DNA of 64,000 nucleotides from Prorocentrum cordatum (lineage: Eukaryota; Sar; Dinophyceae; Prorocentrales; Prorocentraceae), in the NCBI GenBank assembly GCA_963575745.1, contig CAUYUJ010017805.1:124592-188591 (forward strand), read 5' to 3'. Of this stretch, positions 63,730 to 64,000 are shown one piece after another. The notes below the pieces were generated by a model. That model saw only the letters and a list, made by a program, of their open reading frames with translations. It ran no database searches and was not told the DNA's origin. Both the position numbers and the translations under genes were made by a program. Every line of letters begins with the position of its first letter. Position 1 is the first letter of the stretch.

Positions 63730-64000
63730 GGCCAGCTTCGATCTAATCCCGACCCCTAGGACTGGCAAGCCCAAGGGCGATGACAATATCAGGAGTGCGC
63801 CCTCAGAAGCTGAGGGGGTCCTTCAGATCGGCATCGAGATCGGGGGATGTCAATCATAGGGATTGAGATATGTTCCTGGCTGGCAGGGATATGCTGGTGG
63901 AGTTATGCAGGAACCCTTCGTTACCCACGCTGGCGTTCCTCGCGGGCCACTGAGCAAACTGGATCAGGGAATGAGCATCCCGAGCCTGGGCCCACGGGCC
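63730..64000. other. Unassigned DNA at the window edge
   Basis: No gene recognised. Confidence 0.4.

Overview
The window looks like a gene-poor stretch of a dinoflagellate nuclear genome. This is inferred from sequence style, not from a marker gene: it is GC-rich, holds very long microsatellites (GGA/CCT, GAC/CGT, TTG, TGTA/TGTC, GT, GA), several satellite arrays, many small inverted-repeat elements, and decayed retroelements whose reverse transcriptases resemble those I associate with dinoflagellate genomes. I found no rRNA, convincing tRNA, spliced-leader gene, CRISPR array or bacterial-type operon. Positions 16401-16500 are an assembly gap of Ns.

Four large retroelements, all on the minus strand, give the window its structure. 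(1) 2472-6570: a decayed non-LTR element (RT plus RNase H), broken by two copies of one MITE, a foldback element and GGA tracts. (2) 7935-16215: a YR (Ngaro/DIRS-type) retrotransposon with a Gag-like region, RT, a cytosine-C5 DNA methyltransferase and a tyrosine recombinase. Its repeats are arranged A1-ORFs-B1-A2-B2, the split-direct-repeat layout of Ngaro/PAT elements. The methyltransferase has Arg where the catalytic Cys should be. (3) 36000-43150: a second non-LTR element with an ORF1 (zinc ribbon, coiled coil) and an ORF2 (AP-type endonuclease, RT, CCHC-like motif, RNase H-like end), interrupted by a GT microsatellite and a C-rich minisatellite. (4) 53063-59153: an element bounded by direct repeats of about 400 bp, coding for an N-terminal GIY-YIG-like domain and a YVDD reverse transcriptase, possibly a Penelope-like element with permuted domain order.

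The DNA between them holds at least ten families of short terminal-inverted-repeat elements. One has TA-flanked ends, and one has 8-bp target duplications. One GC-rich foldback family has eight copies, two of them beside coding-like ORFs. Satellites include a 91-bp array (17805-18660), an 84-bp array (23240-23690), a 52-bp array (32420-33815), and a 51-64-bp array whose orientation flips at about 31830. A dispersed CCAAG-rich short-period repeat appears at four places.

Candidate host coding sequence is scarce. There is a membrane protein with a PAS-like region (24507-25563, minus), whose last codons and stop appear to come from a MITE; a coding-like fragment (27084-27556, minus); and an Ala-rich protein with an internal duplication (62944-63729, minus). 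Most long ORFs elsewhere are translations of microsatellites and were not annotated as genes.
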